From: Betaproteobacteria bacterium
GTDB lineage: Bacteria > Pseudomonadota > Gammaproteobacteria > Burkholderiales > Casimicrobiaceae
Length of the DNA stretch: 64,000 bases
Assembly: GCA_016704895.1 (NCBI GenBank)
Contig: JADIZG010000002.1
Span: forward strand, 1-64,000
Direction: 5' to 3'
Numbering within the stretch: the stretch's first letter is position 1; every line of letters begins with the position of its first letter. Shown here piece by piece: positions 23,426 through 32,010 of this stretch. The position numbers and the translations under genes are program-made. The notes below the pieces were generated by a model. That model had not been told where the DNA came from. It was given only the letters and a program-made list of their open reading frames with translations, and made no database searches.

Positions 23426-24600
23426 CGCGAGTCCCGAGCCGCTTCCGCCAGCGCGCGCAGCAGCGCGTCCACGTCGTCGTCCCGGTGCGCCGCCGAGAGC
23501 GAGACGCGAAGCCGCGACGTGCCCTCCGGCACGGTCGGCGGCCGGATCGCCGGCACGAACACGCCGCGGCGCTCGAGCGCCTGCGAAAGCCGCGTCGCCT
23601 CGATGGCGTCGCCGACGACGAGCGGCTGGATCGGCGTGCGCGAGTCGCCCAGGCGCCAGGGCAGGTCCGCCGCGCCGGCGCGGAACCGGGCGACGTGCCG
23701 CGCGAGCCGCTCGCGGCGCCACGCGTCGGCACGAACGAGCACGAGGCTCGCGCGGAGCGTCTCGGCCAGCATCGGCGGTGACGCCGTCGTGAACAGGTAC
23801 GGGCGCGCCGTCTGCACGATCGTCTCGACGACGGCCGGATGCGCGGCGACGAACGCGCCCGCCACGCCTGCCGCCTTGCCGAGCGTGCCCATCAGCACGA
23901 TGCGCGGCGACGCGACGCCCAGCTCCGCCAGCGTGCCCCGGCCGCCGCCCAGCACGCCGAAGCCATGCGCGTCGTCGACGACGAGCCACGCGTCGTGCGC
24001 CTGCGCGAGCGCCGCCAGCGCCACGAGCGGCGCGACGTCGCCGTCCATGCTGAACACCGCGTCGGTCGCGATCAGCTTGCGGGGCGCGTCCGAGGACGCG
24101 AGCCGCCGCGCGAGCGCACCCGCGTCGCCGTGCGCGTAGCGGACGAGCCGCGAGCGCGCGAGCAGCGCGCCGTCGTTGAGGCAAGCGTGGTTCAGCCGGT
24201 CGGCGAACACCTCGGTCTCGCGGTCGGCGAGCGCCGAGACGATGGCGAGGTTCGCGAGGTACCCGGTCGAGAACGTGACCGCCCGCGCGCCCGCGCACGG
24301 CGCGACCCACTCGGCGATCTCGCGCTCGAGCGCCTCGTGCGCCGCGTAGTGGCCGCACAGGAGGTGGGACGCGGTCGCCCCCACGCCCCAGCGCCGTGCG
24401 GCGACCGCGGCGGCCTCGGCAAGCGAGGGTTCGCCGGCCAGGCCGAGGTAGTCGTTGCCCGCGAACGAGACCAGCTCGCGCCCGTCGACGACCGCCCGCG
24501 GGCCCGCGCGCGACTCGACCACGCGGCGGCGGCGCCCGAGTCCCGCCGCTTCGCGCTCGGCGAGCGCCCGTTCGAGCGAGTCGATCAGCGGATCGGTCAT
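23422..24600 (-). CDS. bioF: 8-amino-7-oxononanoate synthase
   Basis: 392 residues. This PLP-dependent alpha-oxoamine synthase has FAGNDYLGLAGEP, GVGATASHLLCGHYAAHEALE, the VDDAHGFGVLG motif with the pyridine-nitrogen Asp and the Schiff-base lysine in GTLGKAAGVAGAFVA. It condenses pimeloyl-ACP and alanine to KAPA, the first step of the biotin ring pathway. It lies 31 bp after bioB and overlaps bioH by 4 nt. Confidence 0.97.
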   Translation of the reverse strand: MTDPLIDSLERALAEREAAGLGRRRRVVESRAGPRAVVDGRELVSFAGNDYLGLAGEPSLAEAAAVAARRWGVGATASHLLCGHYAAHEALEREIAEWVAPCAGARAVTFSTGYLANLAIVSALADRETEVFADRLNHACLNDGALLARSRLVRYAHGDAGALARRLASSDAPRKLIATDAVFSMDGDVAPLVALAALAQAHDAWLVVDDAHGFGVLGGGRGTLAELGVASPRIVLMGTLGKAAGVAGAFVAAHPAVVETIVQTARPYLFTTASPPMLAETLRASLVLVRADAWRRERLARHVARFRAGAADLPWRLGDSRTPIQPLVVGDAIEATRLSQALERRGVFVPAIRPPTVPEGTSRLRVSLSAAHRDDDVDALLRALAEAARDSR

Positions 24601-24631
24601 CCGGTGGGCCGCGCCCGGGGCAGCGCGAGCG

Positions 24632-25639
24632 CTACGCAGGCGTGATCCCGAGCTTCTCGAACAGCATCCGGTCGGCGTCGACGTCGGGGTTGCCGGTGAC
24701 GAGCAGGCGGTCGCCGTAGAAGATCGAGTTCGCGCCGGCCAGGAAGCACAGCGCCTGCACCGCCTCCCCCAGCTCCCGCCGTCCCGCGGACAGGCGCACG
24801 AACGACGACGGCATCGCGATGCGCGCGGCGGCGACCGTGCGCACGAACTCGAGCGGGTCGATCGCGCGCTCGCCGTGGAGCTTCGCATGGAGCGGCGTGC
24901 CCTCGACCTGCACCAGGTGGTTGATCGGCACGGATTCGGGCGGCGGGTCGAGGCTCGCGAGCTCGGCGATCAGCGCCGCGCGTGCGCGGCGCGACTCGCC
25001 CATCCCGACGATGCCGCCGCAGCAGACGTTGATGCCGGCGTCGCGCACGCGACCGAGCGTGTCGAGGCGGTCGCCGTGCCCGCGCGTGGACACGATCTCG
25101 CCGTAGAACTCGGCCGACGTGTCCAGATTGTGGTTGTAGAAATCGAGGCCCGCTTCCGCGAGCGCTTCGGCCTGCCCGTCCTTCAGCATGCCGAGCGTGC
25201 AGCAGGTCTCCAGTCCGAGCGCCTTCACGCCGCGCACCATGTCGAGCACCGGGGCGAGGTCGCGATCCTTCGGACCGCGCCACGCGGCGCCCATGCAGAA
25301 GCGCGTCGCGCCGGCTTCCTTCGCGCCGCGCGCCGCGTCGAGCACCGCGTCCAGCCCGAGCATGGCCTCGTTGCCGACGCCGGTGGCGTGGCGCGCAGCC
25401 TGCGGGCAGTAGCCGCAGTCCTCGGAACAGCCGCCGGTCTTGATCGACAGCAGCGTCGACAACTGCACCGCGTTAGCATCGTGGTGCGCGCGGTGGACCT
25501 GCTGCGCCCGGAACAGGAGGTCGGCGAACGGAAGCTCGAGCAGCGCGAGCACCGCCTCGGGCGTCCAGCGCGGCGAGTGCCGAGAGCGCTCGCCGGCGCC
25601 CTGGCCGGGGGAACGGGCGGAAGTCGGTTCGTCGAGCAT
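24632..25639 (-). CDS. bioB: Biotin synthase
   Basis: 335 residues. The radical-SAM cluster motif is in KTGGCSEDCGYCPQAARHATG (C-x3-C-x2-C), with later conserved parts YNHNLDTSAEFYGEI and the [2Fe-2S] region. The enzyme inserts sulfur into dethiobiotin. It is the first gene of the bioB-F-H-C-D operon and is divergent from comF, 81 bp away. ATG 25639 (LDEPTSARS) is chosen: the longer frame upstream would run into the comF promoter region. The N-terminal ~30 residues are variable. Confidence 0.97.
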   Translation of the reverse strand: MLDEPTSARSPGQGAGERSRHSPRWTPEAVLALLELPFADLLFRAQQVHRAHHDANAVQLSTLLSIKTGGCSEDCGYCPQAARHATGVGNEAMLGLDAVLDAARGAKEAGATRFCMGAAWRGPKDRDLAPVLDMVRGVKALGLETCCTLGMLKDGQAEALAEAGLDFYNHNLDTSAEFYGEIVSTRGHGDRLDTLGRVRDAGINVCCGGIVGMGESRRARAALIAELASLDPPPESVPINHLVQVEGTPLHAKLHGERAIDPLEFVRTVAAARIAMPSSFVRLSAGRRELGEAVQALCFLAGANSIFYGDRLLVTGNPDVDADRMLFEKLGITPA

Positions 25640-25690
25640 CGGGCGCGGTATCGGTCGAACGTCGGATCGCCGCGCAGGTCGCGGCACCAC

Positions 25691-25696
25691 TACAAT
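25691..25696 (+). promoter_or_regulatory. Candidate -10 box for comF
   Basis: TACAAT, one mismatch from the consensus, 25 bp before the GTG start of comF in the 81-bp region shared with the divergent bioB. The -35 region is not convincing. Confidence 0.35.
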
Positions 25697-25720
25697 CGCG
25701 GCGAGTGTCGAGGGGCCCCG

Positions 25721-26473
25721 GTGCGCTTGTCAAATTCCGCGAACGCAGCGCTTTACAAGTGGCGGGCCGCCGCCACGGGCGGCGCGCGCGCCGCGGTCGC
25801 CTTCGCGCTGCCGCAGCGCTGCGCGCTGTGCGCGTGCGCGGCCGGGGACGCGTGCCTGTGCGGCGCCTGCCTCGACGCGATCGCGACACGGACGCCGGCG
25901 TGCCCGCGCTGCGCGCTGCCGTCGCCCGGGGGCGAAGCCTGCGGACGCTGCCTCGTCCATCCGCCGGCATGGGACGCTGCGGTCGCCGCCGGGTTCTACG
26001 CGTTCCCGCTCGACCGCCTCGTGCAGCGACTCAAGTACGGCGGCGACCTGCCGCTGGCGTCGGCGCTCGGGGGGCTGCTCGCGGACGCCGTGCTGGCCGC
26101 CGGCACGACGTCACGCGTCGACGCGATCGTGCCGATGCCGCTCGCCGCGGCGCGCCAGCGCGAGAGGGGGTACAACCAGGCGCGAGAGATCGCACGCGCC
26201 GTCGCGCGCGCGACGTGCCTGCCGTTGCACGGCGGCCTCGAGCGCTCGCGCCACGCCGTTCCCCAGGCCGCGCTGCCATGGCGCGAGCGCGTGCGCAACG
26301 TGCGCGGCGCGTTCGCGACGTCCGGCGCGCTCGCCGGCGCACGCGTCGCCCTCGTCGACGACGTGATGACCAGCGGCGCAACGGCCGCGGCGGCGGCCGC
26401 GGCGCTGCGCAGGGGAGGCGCCTCGCGCGTCGAGGTCTGGGTCGTGGCGCGCACGCTGCCGGCCCGGGGGTGA
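25721..26473 (+). CDS. comF: ComF-family amidophosphoribosyltransferase-like protein
   Basis: 250 residues from GTG 25721. The N-terminal zinc-finger region has four CxxC pairs (CALC, CLCGAC, CPRC, CGRC), followed by RLKYGGDLPLASALGGLLAD and a phosphoribosyltransferase domain with RERGYNQAREIA and the PRPP loop VALVDDVMTSGATAAAAA. ComF proteins are needed for natural DNA uptake in some bacteria (transport of single strands through the inner membrane), but many species carry them without known competence. It is followed 3 bp later by trmL. The GTG start gives a short hydrophilic leader; TTG 25727 is also possible. Confidence 0.92.
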   Translation: MRLSNSANAALYKWRAAATGGARAAVAFALPQRCALCACAAGDACLCGACLDAIATRTPACPRCALPSPGGEACGRCLVHPPAWDAAVAAGFYAFPLDRLVQRLKYGGDLPLASALGGLLADAVLAAGTTSRVDAIVPMPLAAARQRERGYNQAREIARAVARATCLPLHGGLERSRHAVPQAALPWRERVRNVRGAFATSGALAGARVALVDDVMTSGATAAAAAAALRRGGASRVEVWVVARTLPARG

Positions 26474-26476
26474 CCG

Positions 26477-26968
26477 ATGTTCGCGATCGTGCTGGTCCAT
26501 CCGGAGATCCCGCCCAACACCGGCAACGTGATCCGGCTCGCGGCGAACACCGCGACCGACCTCCATCTCGTCGAGCCGCTGGGCTTCACGCTCGCCGATC
26601 GCGAGCTCAGGCGCGCCGGCCTCGACTACCACGAGTACGCGCGCGTGCACGTCCACCGCGACTTCGCGGCCTGCCGCGCGGCGATCGACCTGCCCGCTCC
26701 CCGGCGCTGGTTCGCGTTCGCGACGAAGGCGACGCGCTCGCTCTACGAGACGGCGTTCGCGAAGGGCGACGTGCTCGTGTTCGGCCGCGAATCCGCGGGA
26801 CTGCCGGACGAGGTACTCGCCGCGTTCGCGCCGGAGCGGCAGCTGCGCATCCCGATGCGCCCCGGCATGCGAAGCCTCAACCTGTCGAATGCCGTGGCGG
26901 TGGCGGTCTACGAGGCGTGGCGACAGAACGGATTCGCCGGCGCGAGCGGGCGCGAGGGCGACCCTTGA
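26477..26968 (+). CDS. trmL: tRNA (cytidine(34)-2'-O)-methyltransferase
   Basis: 163 residues, SPOUT fold with C-terminal knot. The motifs are IPPNTGNVIRLAANTATDLHL (motif 1), FGRESAGLPDEVLAAF (motif 2) and RIPMRPGMRSLNLSNAVAVAVYEAWRQ (motif 3, SAM knot). It 2'-O-methylates the wobble base of certain leucine tRNAs. It is the usual neighbour of comF and gpsA in betaproteobacteria; here it converges on gpsA with a gap of about 50 bp. Confidence 0.95.
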   Translation: MFAIVLVHPEIPPNTGNVIRLAANTATDLHLVEPLGFTLADRELRRAGLDYHEYARVHVHRDFAACRAAIDLPAPRRWFAFATKATRSLYETAFAKGDVLVFGRESAGLPDEVLAAFAPERQLRIPMRPGMRSLNLSNAVAVAVYEAWRQNGFAGASGREGDP

Positions 26969-27020
26969 GTGACGAGCCGCGACGCTCGGCGCTCGCGACC
27001 GCCGCCCCGCCCTCCGCGGT

Positions 27021-28047
27021 TCATCCGTCGCGCTCCTGGCGCGGCTCGCGCTTGAGCAGTCCCTCGACCGCCTCGCGCACCGGGAGTCCCTCGTCGAGCA
27101 CGCGCGCGATCGCCTCGGCGATCGGCATCTCGATGCGGTGGAGGCGGGCGAGCGCGCGCGCCGCGCGCGCCGCGTGCACCCCTTCGGCCACGTGCCCGAG
27201 CGACGCGAGGATCGAATCCAGCGTTCGTCCCTGCGCCAGCCCGAGACCGACCCGCCGGTTGCGGGACGCGTCGCCCGTGCACGTGAGCACGAGGTCGCCC
27301 AGGCCGGCGAGGCCCATCAGCGTCTCTCGCCGCCCCCCTTCGGCGACCGCGAGCCGCGACATCTCGGCCAGCCCGCGCGTGATCAGCGCCCGCGCGCGCG
27401 TTGTCGCCGTACGCGAGCCCGTCGGAGAGCCCGGCGGCGATCGCCAGCACGTTCTTCACGGCGCCGCCGACCTCGACGCCTACCAGGTCGTCGGAGCCGT
27501 AGACGCGCAGCGTGTCGCCGCGCAGGAGCGCCGCCACGCGCTCCGAGACGTCCCGATCCGTTGCCGCGGCGACGAGCGCGGTCGGCAGCCCGCGCGCGAC
27601 CTCGCCGGCGAAGCTCGGGCCCGAGACGACGCCGACCGGCGCGCGCCAGCGCAACGCGATGCGCCGGTGCGCGAGCGCGACGCCGGCAGGCTCCCCGGGC
27701 GCGGCGACGAACCCCTTGGACAGCCACACGAGGGGCGCGCGCACGCCGGCGGCGTCCAGCGCAGCGGCGAGGCCGTCGAGCGCGCCCACCGGCGTCGCCG
27801 CGATCACGATGTCCGCGCCCGCGGCGGCTTCCGGCCGGTGGTCGACGGCGAGCGCCCCGGGCAGCGCCACGCCGGGCAGGTAACGGTCGTTGCGACGATC
27901 GCGCGCGATCTCACCGGCACGATCGGCCGACCGCGCGACGAGCACGACCTCGGGCTTCGCGTGCGCACGCGAGGCCAGGTGGCACGCGAGCGCCGTCCCC
28001 CACGCCCCGGCGCCGACGACGGCGATCCTGGCGCGTGCGCCGCTCAT
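27021..28047 (-). pseudogene. gpsA: Glycerol-3-phosphate dehydrogenase [NAD(P)+] with a 1-nt frameshift
   Basis: The N-terminal Rossmann part (ARIAVVGAGAWGTALACHLA, VLVARSADRAGEI, VWLSKGF, SGPSFAGEVARGLPTAL, GGAVKNVLAIAAGLSDGLAYGDNARA) is in one frame. After an extra G at about 27398 the C-terminal part (MSRLAVAEGGRRETLMGLAGLGDLVLTC onward to LLKREPRQERDG) continues in another. Joined it is about 341 residues, as expected. The enzyme makes sn-glycerol-3-phosphate for phospholipids and is normally essential, and both halves are fully conserved, so a base-calling error in the short G run is the likely cause. Confidence 0.85.
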
Positions 28048-28054
28048 CGGTGGC

Positions 28055-28528
28055 TCAGAGCCCGAAGACCTGGGACACGCGTACGTAGCCGACGAGGCCG
28101 TCGCGGTGCTTCACCTTGACCCACCCGGGCGACGCGGTCGTGCCGGGCGAGGACGCCGGCTCGGCGAGCTCGAGCAGCACGCTCTCCGCGGCGCGGAACG
28201 AGAGGGGGGCGGCGTCGTCGGGGCTCGCGCGCACGTCCGCGGACGCGACGCGGACCTGCAGCACCCGCCGCTCGGCGAGCGACTTGTTCGCGATCCACCC
28301 GATCGTGCCCGAGACGTCGCGCACCTTGGTCCAGCCCTCGACCGAGACGAGCACCTCGAGCGGCACGTCGCGCCCGAAGACGAACTGCGGGCGCGCCTTG
28401 GCGGACGGCGCGTCGTAGAGCACCGTCGGAGCGTCGGCGGTCGTGCGGAAGTCGGCGGCGTGGAGCGGTACGGCGAGCACCGCCGCACCGACGGCGGCGA
28501 TGGCGATCGCGGCCGTGCGACGGATCAT
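28055..28528 (-). CDS. Exported SH3-domain protein
   Basis: 157 residues. A signal peptide (RRTAAIAIAAVGAAVLAVPLHA) is followed by two bacterial SH3-like repeats: residues ~35-85 (VLYDAPSAKARPQFVFGRDVPLEVLVSVEGWTKVRDVSGTIGWI) and ~95-150 (ADVRASPDDAAPLSFRAAESVLLELAEP to WVKVKHRDGLVGYVRVSQVFGL). Such proteins are periplasmic and may bind peptidoglycan peptides; the function is unproved. It lies between secB (5 bp upstream) and gpsA (8 bp downstream) in the same direction, so the genes are probably one operon. Confidence 0.85.
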   Translation of the reverse strand: MIRRTAAIAIAAVGAAVLAVPLHAADFRTTADAPTVLYDAPSAKARPQFVFGRDVPLEVLVSVEGWTKVRDVSGTIGWIANKSLAERRVLQVRVASADVRASPDDAAPLSFRAAESVLLELAEPASSPGTTASPGWVKVKHRDGLVGYVRVSQVFGL

Positions 28529-28533
28529 GCGCG

Positions 28534-29001
28534 TCAGGCGGCGGCGGGCGCGCCGGCTTCGCCCTTCTGCAGGAGCTGCTGGGCGTAGAGCGCTTCGAAG
28601 TTGATCGGCTGGAGATGCACCGGCGGATAGCCGGCGTTCATCGTGGCATTCGCGATCGACTGCCGCGCATAGGGGAACAGCATCGCTGGGCAGTGCATCG
28701 CGAGGATCGGCTGCAGCGCCTCGGGGGACGCGCCCTGCACCGTGAAGATCCCCGCCTGCGCAACCTCGACCAGGAACACCGTGCGCTCGCCCGCAGTCGC
28801 CGTGACCGTGACCGTCATCACGCATTCGTAGACGTCCGGCTCGATCTGCTCGGCGCGCGTGCGCAGGCCGATCTCGATCGACGGCCGCTCGTTGAGCTTG
28901 AACGACTGGGGCGCGCCGGGATTCTCGAGCGACAGATCCTTGACGTAGATCTTCTCGATCGAGACCTGGACGGCATTCTGGGATACGAGGGTTTCGGCCA
29001 T
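28534..29001 (-). CDS. secB: Protein-export chaperone SecB
   Basis: 155 residues. The family features are QVSIEKIYVKDLSLENPGAPQ at the start, EPDVYECVMTVTVTA, VFLVEVAQAGIFTV and the CPAMLFPYARQSIANATMNAGYPPVHLQPINFEALY stretch. SecB is a tetrameric cytoplasmic chaperone that keeps preproteins unfolded and passes them to SecA. In betaproteobacteria it sits with grxC and rhodanese, as here. A TATAAT -10-like box on the minus strand lies at 29037-29042. Confidence 0.97.
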   Translation of the reverse strand: MAETLVSQNAVQVSIEKIYVKDLSLENPGAPQSFKLNERPSIEIGLRTRAEQIEPDVYECVMTVTVTATAGERTVFLVEVAQAGIFTVQGASPEALQPILAMHCPAMLFPYARQSIANATMNAGYPPVHLQPINFEALYAQQLLQKGEAGAPAAA

Positions 29002-29036
29002 GGCGATCCTGAATGGGGTGACATGAAAAGCCGCCG

Positions 29037-29042
29037 ATTATA
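29037..29042 (-). promoter_or_regulatory. Candidate -10 box for secB
   Basis: A perfect TATAAT on the minus strand, 36 bp upstream of the secB start. No good -35 box. It suggests that secB, the SH3 gene and gpsA can be transcribed apart from grxC. Confidence 0.4.
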
Positions 29043-29150
29043 CCGGACAGGGTGCGATGCTTCGGCACAGGTGCGCTCGCGGCAGGGCCTCGCGAGCGGC
29101 ACGGCCAAGCGCGCGTGGCCACCTCCCCGGCCGCCGGTCGCCGGGCCATG

Positions 29151-29200
29151 GAGTTGCGCGGCGTAGCGCGGTGTAGCGCGGTGTTGTGCGAGATTGCGCG
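29151..29200. repeat. Five degenerate 10-bp tandem units between grxC and secB
   Basis: Successive decamers read GAGTTGCGCG, GCGTAGCGCG, GTGTAGCGCG, GTGTTGTGCG, AGATTGCGCG. Each ends in a GCG step, giving helical-turn periodicity. It lies 19 bp downstream of the grxC stop in the 217-bp region before secB. Role unknown. Confidence 0.5.
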
Positions 29201-29218
29201 GATTTCTCGGAGGTGCGC

Positions 29219-29479
29219 TCAGGCCTTGGCGAGCAGCGGATCGAGGCCGCCCGCCCGGTCGAGCGCGACCAGGTCGTCGTAGCCTCCGACGTGGACGTCG
29301 CCGACGTAGATCTGCGGAACGGTCCGGCGGCCGGTGCGCTCCATCATCTCCTGCCGACGCGCGGGTTCCAGGTCGATGCGCACCTTGTCGATCGAGGCGA
29401 CGCCCCGGGCGGCGAGCAGGCGCTCCGCCTGCTGGCAGTACGGGCACACGGCCGTCGTGTACATCGTGACGCGGGCCAT
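29219..29479 (-). CDS. grxC: Glutaredoxin 3
   Basis: 86 residues. The active site is CPYC in VTMYTTAVCPYCQQAERLL; other features are the cis-Pro motif TVPQIYVGDVHVGGYDDL, which binds glutathione. It reduces disulfides and mixed disulfides using glutathione in the cytoplasm. It is 5 bp downstream of the rhodanese gene and in the same direction, the order conserved with secB in this group. Confidence 0.97.
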   Translation of the reverse strand: MARVTMYTTAVCPYCQQAERLLAARGVASIDKVRIDLEPARRQEMMERTGRRTVPQIYVGDVHVGGYDDLVALDRAGGLDPLLAKA

Positions 29480-29484
29480 GGGGG

Positions 29485-29901
29485 TCACTTCTCCACCGGC
29501 AGGCCGGCGCCGCGCCAGGCGGCGATGCCCCCGGTCAGGTGGTAGATGTCCTTGAACCCGGCCTTGGCGAGCGTCGCTCCCGCCATGCGGCTGCGCCGTC
29601 CGCTCGCGCAGTAGACGATCACCGGAAGGTCGTGCTTGCCCTTCACCTCGCCGATGCGCCCGGCGAGCTGTGACAGCGGGATGTGAAGCGCGTTCGGCAA
29701 TCGGCCCTGCTCGAATTCGTTCGTCTCGCGCACGTCGAGGAGCAGCGCGTCCTGGTTGAGCAGCCGCGTCGCACCGAGCGTCCCGAGGTCCTTGACCTGC
29801 GAGAAGCGCCGCTGCACCAGCGGCCAGAGGAGCATCGCGCCCGACACGAACGCGACGGCGACGAGCATCCAGTTCTTTTCGAGGAAGGCGAGGACCGACA
29901 T
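29485..29901 (-). CDS. Membrane-anchored rhodanese-like protein
   Basis: 138 residues. One N-terminal membrane helix (MLVAVAFVSGAMLLWPLVQ) precedes a single rhodanese domain with ALLLDVRETNEFEQGRLPNALHIP and the active-site loop VYCASGRRSRMAGATL, whose Cys can carry a persulfide. It probably moves sulfur at the membrane; the acceptor is unknown. It starts the run rhodanese, grxC, secB, and is divergent from gpmI. Confidence 0.93.
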   Translation of the reverse strand: MSVLAFLEKNWMLVAVAFVSGAMLLWPLVQRRFSQVKDLGTLGATRLLNQDALLLDVRETNEFEQGRLPNALHIPLSQLAGRIGEVKGKHDLPVIVYCASGRRSRMAGATLAKAGFKDIYHLTGGIAAWRGAGLPVEK

Positions 29902-29935
29902 GGCGTGCCGCGCGGGGGCGCGGAAGGGGCAAAGG

Positions 29936-29941
29936 TAGAAT
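29936..29941 (+). promoter_or_regulatory. Candidate -10 box for gpmI
   Basis: TAGAAT in an A/T-rich patch between the divergent rhodanese and gpmI genes, about 54 bp before the gpmI start. The -35 is not clear. Confidence 0.35.
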
Positions 29942-29994
29942 TATAGGTGAGTTGGCGCGGCCGCCCGCCCGCCACCGTTCGCAAGCCCCCGCCG

Positions 29995-31568
29995 ATGGCC
30001 GATCCCGCCCCTGCCCGTCCCTCCCGCCCTCCCCGCCCGGTGGTGCTGCTGATCCTCGACGGGTTCGGCTCGCGCCCGGACGCTCCCGACAATGCGGTCA
30101 CGCGCGCGCGGATGCCGAACTGGACCGCGCTGCTCGCGAAGCACGCGCACGGCACGATCGACGCGTCCGAAATGCACGTGGGGCTGCCCGAGGGACAGAT
30201 GGGCAACTCCGAGGTCGGGCACCTGAACATCGGCGCCGGGCGCGTCGTCTACCAGGACCTGACCCGCATCGACCACGCGATCGCGACGGGCGAGTTCGCG
30301 TCGAACCCGGTGCTGATCGACGCGCTCTCCAGCGCCCGCGCGAGCGGCGGCGCGCTCCACGTGCTGGGCCTGCTCTCGCCCGGCGGCGTGCACAGCCACG
30401 AGAAGCACGTCGCGGCGATGGTCGCGATGGCCGCCGGCGCCGGCGTGAAGCGTGTGCTCGTGCACGCGTTCCTCGACGGGCGCGACACGCCGCCCAAGAG
30501 CGCTGCCGCGTCGATCCGGTTCATGGACGGCGAGTGCGCGAAGCACCCGGCTGCGCGCGCATCGCGACGGTCATCGGCCGCTACTACGCGATGGACCGCG
30601 ACAAGCGCTGGGAGCGGGTGCAGCCGGCCTATGCGACGCTGGTCGACGGGCGCGCGCCCTTCACGGCGCCGAGCGCGATGGCGGCGCTCGACGCGGCGTA
30701 TGCGCGCGGCGAGAGCGACGAGTTCGTGCAGGCGACCGCGGTGACCGGCCCCGACGGCCGCGCCGCGACGATGGACGACGGCGACGTCGTCGTGTTCATG
30801 AATTTCCGCGCGGACCGGGCGCGGCAGATCACGCGCGCGCTGACCGACCCGGCGTTCGACGGCTTTCCACGCGCGCGACTGCCGACGTTCGCGGCGTACG
30901 TGTGCCTCACGCGCTACGGCGACGAGTTCGCGCGCCTGCCGGTCGCCTTCGGGCCGCAGAGCGTCGACAACGGCCTGGGCGCGTGGCTCGCCAGCCACGG
31001 GAAGACGCAGCTGCGCATCGCCGAGACCGAGAAGTACGCGCACGTCACGTACTTCTTCAACGGCGGCGTCGAGGACGCCTACCCGGGCGAGGACCGCATC
31101 CTCGTGCCCTCGCCGAAGGTCGCGACCTATGACCTGAAGCCGGAGATGAGCGCGGTCGAAGTCACCGACAGGCTCGTCGACGCGATCGCCGGCGGAAAGT
31201 ACGACGCGATCGTCTGCAACTATGCGAACGGCGACATGGTCGGCCACACCGGCGTGTTCGCCGCGGCGGTCAAGGCGTGCGAGACGCTCGACGCGTGCAT
31301 CGGGCGCGTCGTCGAGGCCGCGCGCCGTGCCGGCGGCGAGGTGATCATCACGGCCGACCACGGCAATGCCGAGATGATGCACGACGCATCGACCGGGCAG
31401 CCGCACACGGCGCACACGCTCGACGTCGTACCCTTCGTCTACGTCGGGCGACCGGCGACGGTCGCGCCGGGCGGCGCGCTCGAGGACATCGCGCCGACGA
31501 TGCTCGCGCTGATGGGCCTGCCCCAGCCGGTCGAGATGACCGGGCATCCGCTGGTCACGCCTGGCTGA
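29995..31568 (+). pseudogene. gpmI: 2,3-bisphosphoglycerate-independent phosphoglycerate mutase with a 1-nt frameshift
   Basis: The 5' part runs RPVVLLILDGFGSRPDAPDNAV (metal site), MPNWTALLAKHAHGTIDAS, the catalytic serine in GQMGNSEVGHLNIGAGR and SPGGVHSHEKHVAAM. At about 30552-30562 a base is missing; the 3' part continues ARIATVIGRYYAMDRDKRWER and ends with the second metal site NYANGDMVGHTG, TADHGNAEMM and QPHTAHTLDVVP. Joined it is about 524 residues, normal for GpmI. The enzyme interconverts 3- and 2-phosphoglycerate with two Mn ions. All active-site residues are kept, so sequencing error is likely. ctpA follows after 442 bp. Confidence 0.85.
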
Positions 31569-32010
31569 CCGGCATCGCCGGCCCCGCCAGGCACCGCCGC
31601 CGACCCAACGGCCGACCGCTCGGCGCCGACCGGTGGTCGAATCGAAACTCGATCCCGCAGCGCGGCAAAGACGTATGCGCTTACTCTCCCGGCGTCGATT
31701 GACTGGCGTGGCTTTCAATGCCGCCGCTCCGCCCGTCGCCGAGCGTGCGAGCGGGCTGCGCGCAGCCGCCGGGGCGGCCGCGGACGGCACCTGGAGCCCC
31801 GGTCGGCGTGTCGAGGCGGTCGACCGTTCCCGGCAGGGAACTTGCAGGGCAGGCGGGGGCCCAATCGACGGTACGAGGCAGGCGCCAATGAAGACCGGTG
31901 TCCAGGCCGCGCGGCCGGCGGCACGGAAATGCCGGGCGTATACTTTTCCGGCAGGCGGGGGCGTTCGCGCCTCCGATTCGCGCGAGGCGGCGCGTCAGAC
32001 GAGGAACACG
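31569..32010. other. 442-bp non-coding gap between gpmI and ctpA
   Basis: No gene is evident. It contains small palindromes (CCGGC-ATC-GCCGG right after the gpmI stop) and a TATACT hexamer at about 31938 that may be the ctpA -10. In related genomes, as I recall them, a murein hydrolase activator (envC-type) gene lies at this place; no trace of LysM or M23 sequence is seen here in any frame. Confidence 0.5.

Noticed and set aside
27380..27410. Programmed ribosomal frameshift in gpsA (and similar in gpmI, msbA)
   Set aside because: No slippery heptamer or downstream structure is evident, these families are not known to use frameshifting, and similar shifts occur in many unrelated genes here.
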